Source: Panulirus ornatus (taxonomy: Eukaryota > Arthropoda > Malacostraca > Decapoda > Palinuridae). From it: a DNA stretch of 64,000 bases. The stretch is taken from the NCBI RefSeq assembly GCF_036320965.1, contig NC_092251.1, forward strand, positions 4,598,501 through 4,662,500. The letters run 5' to 3'. The translations under genes were made by a program, and so were the position numbers. Positions 45,949 through 64,000 of this stretch are shown here, one piece after another. The notes below the pieces were generated by a model, which ran no database searches, had not been told where the DNA came from, and saw nothing but the letters and a program-made list of their open reading frames with translations. Position 1 is the first letter of the stretch. Each line of letters opens with the position of its first letter.

Positions 45949-47052
45949 TCCCAACATCAGACGATTTGGACATATCAGCTTGGTGGCTCTGCGGCGCTGG
46001 GGTGACAGCGGCCGCCACACTGTGTTGTCATGGGTCCTGGCGATCTGCACAAGAGACCAATCACTTCTCTGCACACCCGGCGCAGGAGCTGGAGCTCGGG
46101 GTCAGGAGCGATGGGAGGGACTAGCTAACACGTAGTGACTGACTCTCAGAGTCCCAAAGGGCAGAGTGGGAGAGTAGAAGATGGGGAGGAGGCTCTGGAA
46201 ATGATCAAAGCATTGGGAAGGTATCAAAAAAGTTGGGGTGGGAATGTCCCTTGGAGGGTTATGGCAATCAGATGGAAGAAAATGGTAGACAGAGGATGGT
46301 CGAAGGGGAAAGGTGGATTTAAAATTACAAGAAAATGGAGTTTCGTGATGAGGGACGCTATTAGGGCCATCGTGAAGGTCCTGGCAATATTCACTGGAGT
46401 AAACGCGAGAGTGAATCTCTCCCATATGAATGATTCTCTTCAAATACATCTAATGACGATCGTAAAGTAATGCCAGCAGCGTTACCATCAGTAGAAGCAG
46501 CACCTCACCATTAACAAGACAGAGGCAGTGTGATGCGACTCGCGTCCCTTCCCACCATTTCCCAGCATCTCCAAACCCACGCCAAAACGAGCCTCAAATC
46601 CAAACCCCACTTCAACATATCACATTTCATCACCAACAGCATCATCCTCCCTCCTCAATCCAGTTCACCATATCCCCCTTCAGTACCGACATGACGCCTT
46701 TTCTCTCCCTCCATCCTCCACTAACGCAACGCTCACGGCGTCTACCACACTTGGCACTTTATCAGCCCTGACGTGTGGGGATTGTGAGTCCATTACTGCA
46801 CGTTAGACGCTCAATACTCGAGGGCAGAATATAGATACGGAGACCGAGGACTGATCATCAGGTGTTAGTGGCTGACGGCCTGGCCTTGTGGTAAGAGGAA
46901 TGCGGGTGTCGGGGGGATCCCAGTGTGTACGTGGGTTCTAATGCTGAGGGTTTCATAGGTCATGTGGTGTTAGGCTGAGTTTTGTGGAATTTGTAGGTTC
47001 CACACGTCATCGCTTTTCTCCCTCTCTTTCCCCGGTTTCGGTCTACGTCTGA

Positions 47053-47054
<2 letters not shown>

Positions 47055-47118
<64 letters not shown>

Positions 47119-47147
47119 TCATATGTTCTCTCTCCAATATCTCCATC

Positions 47148-47187
<40 letters not shown>
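47055..47187. repeat. (CT)n ... (GA)n inverted microsatellite pair
   Basis: CT 47055-47114, 37-bp spacer, GA 47152-47187. The arms are complementary. About 0.6 kb past the putative end of the Dpr-like gene. Confidence 0.9.
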
Positions 47188-47191
<4 letters not shown>

Positions 47192-47288
47192 AGGGGGAGT
47201 CATCATTGAGACAGATGGAAGAGACGGATACACAATTGGTTCCGGCTCAAAACAATCATTAATCATCTCCCCTAATAACATGGTACAA

Positions 47289-47290
<2 letters not shown>

Positions 47291-47331
<41 letters not shown>
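47291..47331. repeat. (GT)n microsatellite
   Basis: 41 bp pure. Confidence 0.9.
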
Positions 47332-47805
47332 CGCCGCAACCATCTATGACACAAGACAGGATACCCTTTATCCTACCCTTATCAGCGAGACACGCAGGAT
47401 ACGGTCGGTACCGGGAGACTTGTCTCTTATGAAGAGTTACGAGATGTTTGTTAGGCCTCTGGAGCATGAGGAGGACAAACAACGCCGACATAAAGATCAA
47501 ATTTGGGTAGATTAGTGAGTGGTTGTAGCCTAAAGAGGATGCTCGGAGCATAACATACACGAGAGAGATGAGAAATGAGGAGCGCGTTGGTTAATTTGAA
47601 AGACAACACCTGCATTTCTGGCCATGAGGAATCAAATGAGCATGAAGGGTTATATTACTAATGTGGGAAAAAAAAGTGGTTAGTATACAGTACATATGGA
47701 GCATGAGTATGATGCCTGGATCATATAACATATGGGGCATTAGTGGTCACTTAATAGATAATGGTCGCTGTATAGAAAAAAAAAAAAGGTACAAGCATTC
47801 CTCGA

Positions 47806-47811
47806 TTTATT
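47806..47811 (-). promoter_or_regulatory. candidate poly(A) signal of the Dpr-like gene
   Basis: AATAAA on the minus strand lies 96 bases after the stop codon at 47907 and is followed downstream on the transcript by a long U-run (from the A-run at 47775-47787 on the plus strand). It would give a very short 3'UTR, so a later signal may also be used. Confidence 0.4.
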
Positions 47812-47906
47812 CGCAGTTCAGTACAGTAAGTCACACAACACAGACAACACCTGTATAAAAAGAAAAGGGAATATTCCTTGACCTCCCTAAGATCCTGAGC
47901 TGTCGA

Positions 47907-59162
<11,256 letters not shown>

Positions 59163-59175
59163 CTGGTATAGGGGG

Positions 59176-59194
59176 AAGAGAGAGAGAGAGAGAG
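59176..59194. repeat. (GA)n, the polypyrimidine tract of exon 1
   Basis: CT on the transcript; together with CTTCCCCCTATACC it forms the tract before the AG at 59164-59163. Confidence 0.85.
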
Positions 59195-59844
59195 CGTTAG
59201 AGAAATCGTCATGTGGGTCACATTTAACGGCAGCTATGCATTAGAGAACTGATCCTCGTCTCTCCCACAATGTCACGTCAAAGACCACCAAACACAATGT
59301 GTACACACCAGAAACTGGCTTAAGTCATAGTCTACCAAATACGACATTTTTATCCTCAGCTTCGAAAACCCTGTTTCAGTAAACAATGTTTTCTTTTTCT
59401 TGAGTATTACGTAATCACCTGAATCTCCCATCTGATTGGCCAATTATCAAAGTAACGAGGGAGATAGTCTTAATCAGCACATGTGGTAGAGTTAATGTAG
59501 CTTTTATCTTCAAGCTCCATAAGGACGTTTATTTTCACGATCTTCTTTTCCCCCACCTCTGTGTCCCTTTTAACCTAAGGTAGACACGATCTAGTGATTC
59601 ATGTCTCGTATAGTTAAACTTAATGAGTGTGAGCAAGAGGGTTATTAAGGCAATCCATACAAGAACTGATTACACTGTTTACTTCACTACCACCAAAAGC
59701 TCCTTTCGATTACATACTTCTTTCTCCTAGAGTGAGTCGTATATTCTTACACACACGAGACGAAGAAGTACACACATTTTAAGGATCTGCTGAGAGTAAG
59801 ACTGGCACAGGCTCTTGTGAAAGACTTGTCTCTGTTCTTGGATG

Positions 59845-59960
59845 TGCCATTACTGGTACAGGTCGGATGTGTGTGTGTGCTTGGCGACCCATTACTGGCA
59901 CAGCTCGGATGTGTTGTGCTCGGGGACCCATTAGTGGCACGGGTCGAGTGTATGTGTACC
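59845..59960. repeat. 43-bp minisatellite, three units
   Basis: Copies of CCATTACTGGCACAGCTCGG plus a GT-rich part, in the most upstream Dpr-like intron. Confidence 0.6.
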
Positions 59961-62250
59961 TGTAGTGTAGTGAATTCTTTTAGGTGGATGTCTGTGTTGT
60001 GAAAGATGTTAGTGGAAGGGAAGATATGTAAAGAGTAAAGAGAGAAAGATGGCACATAACAGCAAGCTGTTGCATTTCTCTCTTGCAATAGCAAACGTGT
60101 CAGTATCAAGGTTAGGTAACTCACATGTGCGACGCATGATTCGTTTTATCCAGTACCTCCAGTAAGAATTGCACGGATGCACCCTTCAACTTTAGTCTCA
60201 TTTATGAGGTAATATATGGTAAAGTTCTATAAGGTATGTGAGTGTGTTATATACATAATCTTATGTGGTGTTTTCCACGTATTTCCTCACACAGAATCAC
60301 AGTCTCAAGCTTTGTGGAACTAGATCTGAGCATCTCATCCGACCGATTCCACTTCTCGAGCCTCTTTCCGAACCACTTCAAACGCTCGTTAGGTTAAGAT
60401 ATGCACTTTTTTCTTGTCTTAAGATAACCAGGGGCATGCAATTAATTTCTCCGTCTTGCAAGTTTACCAAACTCATTTTTATTCTTTCAAGTCTTTGCAT
60501 GTCTACGACTCGATCGTCAAGATAGATGCTAAGATGTTTCACTTCGTACATGCAAAGGAACTTTCGTTTTAGATGCTACGTATTGCTCAGCGACTGATGA
60601 TACGTAGGTCCTTAATTAGTTCTCCTGTGTCGATATTTTGACGATCGTATATATGGTCTTTTCTTCGGGGACTAACTCAACCCTCCTGAAAGGTTACAAG
60701 ATAAAGTTGACCTATGATATTTCAGTAACAAAATGAACACATAATTACATCACTTGGAAATGTGTTAAAGGAGCAGTTACTTCACTTAGAAATATAGGCA
60801 TATTTTAATACATCAATCTATCAGTTATGTGTATATTCTGACATTAGATTGACAATATTAAAAGTCTGAAATAATGTCTGCCTGTAGGAAGAAGAAGGGT
60901 GGATTAAGGAAGAAAGAAGGCGCAAGGAAGTGACTTTAAACTGGATGGAAGAAAGAGAAGCCAGGACGTACCCCCTCCGCCTGCTCGTGCTGTGTTGGTT
61001 TAGCGTCTGGGGTTAAGGGAAAGGTCGGAGTTTGTGGTGATGATGCAATTTATGTGTGCTGCCAGGCGGACCCCGTGCGGCCGGGTAGGTCGCTAAGGAT
61101 TGGGGGTTTCATACTCCAGAATCATTTTTAAGTTTTTCCTCGGCACGGTGAACTTAAAAAGAAAAAAAAAAATCATTACACCTCACGGAATCTTAAAGAC
61201 TGTCGTCACAGCTTTGAGCTCAAACAAGCAGTCTGTGTTCCTATCACAAGTCACTTGCAACAGGGGACTGTACTTTCGGACCTGTTGTTATCAGGAACGT
61301 AAAAAGTTGTATATCTTTTTTAAATTTAGAAGGTAAGATATCTGGTGTTTTGGTCAGCGTGATATCACAGATGTGAGAGACGAAAGAGACATTAGGCCAG
61401 TGAGAGAGAGACGGTATTATCACGAAGTAGTTTGACAATCATAGGACCTAGTGATGAGACATACGAGGGCATCCAGTAAACAGACTATCATCATTCCAAC
61501 AGCATCAAAACCTCTATGTACACATCAATCCATCATGATCCCCTTGTGTCGCGAAACGTAATCCTGTATACATCTCCCTTACGATCCCTTGTGAAGCCAT
61601 TCCTATCCCACTATCTCTTCCTGATGATTTCATCTTACCCATCGCGACTCCAGGATCACACTCCATCTCGACCTTAACACAGCTATCACTCCCTCAACGT
61701 CTGACCCCAAAGATAATTCGACCATCAAATACTCTATTCCTCTATAACGTAGAACAAACGAGACATTGATCAGGATCTTAAGTACGGCACGAAAGTTGGA
61801 AGTTTTACGATTATACTTTTATCTCGCCATCAGCAATGTTGAAGCCTCCAGCGAGTCTTTCGATAATGGGTCACTTCGAGATGGCCTGTATGAGAGGAAC
61901 GACTTTTTTATGAGCTCTTTATGAGCAGATGGAGTGGAATGCAGATGTCTCCAGTTCCGTAGACTCAACCCGGGCTAAAATTAGTTGACTGATAGACAAT
62001 ACAGTAAACTAAGTAATTCCAAAATGTCTCAACGATGAAAATAAGACATTCTTATATTTTTTTGAGGGGTAATAAGACCAGAAGGACCTCCTGGAATGAA
62101 AATAAAATTTGAGCAAAAAATATCAAAAATTAAAGGGAAAAATTCAATGGATACAATTTTTTGATAGAAAATAAGTCTGCTACCGACAAAAATTACACAT
62201 CCCGTTTAATATTTCTAAGATTACCCTATAATCACCTTTACTTTTTCAAA

Positions 62251-62251
<1 letters not shown>

Positions 62252-62314
<63 letters not shown>

Positions 62315-62369
62315 GAGAGAGAAAAAAATATCCCTGGATAAAAGCGATGTTGTTGCAAGAGTCTCCAGG

Positions 62370-62452
<83 letters not shown>
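62252..62452. repeat. two (CT)n microsatellites in direct orientation
   Basis: CT 62252-62309 and 62373-62452, with a GAAAAGAGAGAG stretch between them. Confidence 0.95.
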
Positions 62453-62454
<2 letters not shown>

Positions 62455-62679
62455 AAGCCTCGTGGGAATAATTGCGTGCGACGAAGACCAAAGACTGTCT
62501 CAGCGGCGGAGGGAGGAGAAACTTGGTCAATTTAGCCCAGAAAACCCAATAGTTCAATAATCGTGGTCGCTTCAGAGGGATCATTCGTCCCCACTATGAA
62601 TCCCAGAGCTTCCCAACCCATCCTCCGTACCTTCCCTCTCTCGTGGATTGCCCCAACACATCAGGCTGATGAAGATGAA

Positions 62680-62960
62680 GACAAACGCACCCGGTACTGG
62701 GGTGTCGACGTATGTACTGGGGAGGAAGCCAAACGCAACCGGTACTGGGGTGTCAACATATTGGGGATGAAGCCAAACGCACCTGATACTGGGGTGTCAA
62801 CATGCACATTGGGGATGAAGCCAAACGCATCCGGTACTGGGGTGTCAACGTGTATATTGGGGAGGAAGCCAAACGCACCTGATACTGGGGTGTCAACATG
62901 CACATTGGGGAGGAAGCCAAACGCATCCGGTACAGGGGTGTCAACGTGTATACTGGGGAG
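62680..62960. repeat. 48-bp minisatellite, about 5.5 units
   Basis: The unit begins AAGCCAAACGCACCTGATAC and ends GGGGATG/GGGGAGG. It is in frame on the plus strand (KPNAPDTGVSTCTLG). Two variants (ACCTGATAC and ATCCGGTAC) alternate, suggesting a 96-bp higher-order unit. Confidence 0.8.
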
Positions 62961-63550
62961 GAAACCAAAAAAAACGCCTCCAGTCCACCTTTCCCTGCTA
63001 CTGAAAGTATCAAAGCCTCGGTGTTCAGGACCCTATATAGAAAGTGACGCATGAGACCGCATCAGATAAGCCGAATTTATTGGGACCCCGACTTAGAGGT
63101 TTCTGTATATCACTTTGTAAGACGGCGGTTGACAACGCAATGGGTAGGAAAACTACTTCCGTAGTGAGACGTGGGAAGGTTATGAAAGGCCTCCGTGCAA
63201 ACTGACTCCTCCTATATGGGGGGCGGCGTGATACACGAGGAAAAAAGATTGGAAAAGAAAAAAATACAAGAGGAATTTTAGGGAAAGACGTACACTTTGT
63301 TTTCTGTGAAGTGTTGTGCTACATCAAGGAGAACCGGAGTTTTACGGTGAATCATAAAACAGATGGAGAAAAAAATAGAATATTGTATAATATAAATAGA
63401 ATTTTATATACAGGAGGGATTCAGAACCCATAAAATGCGAAAGAATTCACGTTGACTTGAGACAAAAGCATGATGAAGGGATTGAGTCTGTTGACGATTC
63501 ACCCAGGATGACCAGTCTCATAACAGGATCCAGCTTATAACTGAGCTTAC

Positions 63551-63639
63551 CTGGTCCTAAGCTGGGCGATAAGCTGACACCAGGGGATTCGAGAGAGGGG
63601 AGGAGGTGTGTTTCGCAGGGTGTAATGAGGCTTGATATA
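63551..63639 (-). CDS. possible upstream Dpr-like exon (pre-Ig1 linker)
   Basis: On the minus strand a donor CCAG|GTAAGC at 63550 ends an open frame (ISSLITPCETHLLPS... to SLGP) in phase 1, exactly the phase needed by the exon at 59162. The join gives a glycine followed by AAHITPEV. A plausible acceptor is TGCCCTTAG at 63640. The sequence is Ser/Pro/Leu-rich, as in the poorly conserved stretch between signal peptide and Ig1 of many Dprs, so homology cannot confirm it. Upstream the frame stays open through a 13-14-bp minisatellite to 63749, which is probably chance. No signal peptide is assigned. Confidence 0.35.
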
Positions 63640-63654
63640 CTAAGGGCAACGAAG

Positions 63655-63742
63655 GTTAGTAGATACTGAATAGATACTGGACATACTGGGTAGATACTGG
63701 GCAGATACTGGGTAGATACTGGGTAGACTGTGGGTAGATACT
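63655..63742. repeat. 13-14-bp minisatellite
   Basis: Tandem copies of GTAGATACTGGG. It lies just upstream (on the minus strand) of the possible extra Dpr exon. Confidence 0.75.
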
Positions 63743-64000
63743 GATGCAAAGAAGGGACGACACCACGAGAACCTATGGTTGCTATCGTGGCACACTGGAG
63801 CGAGTGAATGTTGAGAGAGAAGCACTTAGGTTAGAGCAGGAGTCGAAGACGTGCGACGAAGGCCGGTGTGTCCTGGATATGAGGGAGGTGTCCTCATCAA
63901 GGCTTGACTCATCATCACTCACACTCAGGAGGTGGTAGGTTAAGGAGGCCAAGTTCTGGGGGCGGTGACCCGCTCGATTTGCGGGAGAGAGGGGACTCCA

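Larger units (their letters stand above)
59195..63550 (-). other. upstream intron or 5' region of the Dpr-like gene
   Basis: Apart from repeats at 59845, 62252-62452 and 62680-62960 nothing is recognised. If the 63551-63639 exon is wrong, this is undetermined 5' sequence. Confidence 0.4.

Noticed and set aside
46135..46470. 111-codon plus ORF
   Set aside because: No recognisable motif, no flanking signals, and a similar-length ORF on the opposite strand.

Overview
The window looks like nuclear DNA of a decapod crustacean (shrimp, crab or crayfish type). The reasons are: (i) very dense, long, nearly pure dinucleotide microsatellites (CT/GA, TA, GT/CA), which by my hand tally make up about 4.5 kb or 7% of the window; (ii) a multi-exon gene of an arthropod neuronal immunoglobulin family with introns of 1.7-4.4 kb; (iii) a decayed non-LTR retrotransposon 3' end. 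Species cannot be named from the sequence alone. There are no bacterial operons, no rRNA, no CRISPR and no credible tRNA.

Layout. Bases 1 to about 47,800 are gene-poor. I recognise no protein-coding gene there. This part holds microsatellites, many minisatellites (several with units near 21 bp), a LINE 3' fragment on the minus strand (8703-9045), two copies of a dispersed element beside TA tracts (12510-12715, 30232-30400), a possible tRNA-derived SINE relic (30015-30150) and purine/pyrimidine trinucleotide tracts. Bases 47,800 to at least 59,162 (probably to 63,639 or beyond the right edge) hold one minus-strand gene of the Dpr family (defective proboscis extension response; also annotated as zig-8-like in crustaceans), a two-Ig-domain neuronal cell-surface protein. 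Five exons join in consistent phase: 59162-59023, 55779-55569, 53876-53742, 50792-50610 and 48214-47907. They encode both halves of Ig1, both halves of Ig2 and the C-terminal hydrophobic anchor with the stop codon. A sixth, upstream exon (63639-63551) fits by phase and donor but is uncertain. The signal-peptide exon and promoter are not seen and probably lie beyond the right edge.

The most interesting structure is in and beside the Dpr-like gene. The intron just upstream of exon 4 carries an array of short imperfect repeats (50835-51230), several of which fold into hairpins. The stem sequence changes from copy to copy with matching changes on both arms, and a related 11-bp helix encloses the exon 4 acceptor itself. 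The same array is packed with E-box cores (CANNTG). Other microsatellites sit where they could affect splicing or protein sequence: a CT tract forms the polypyrimidine tract of exon 1, a CA tract lies just downstream of the exon 2 donor, an inverted GA/CT pair lies in the intron between exons 1 and 2, and a GGA/TCC triplet repeat encodes a polyleucine run in the C-terminal anchor.
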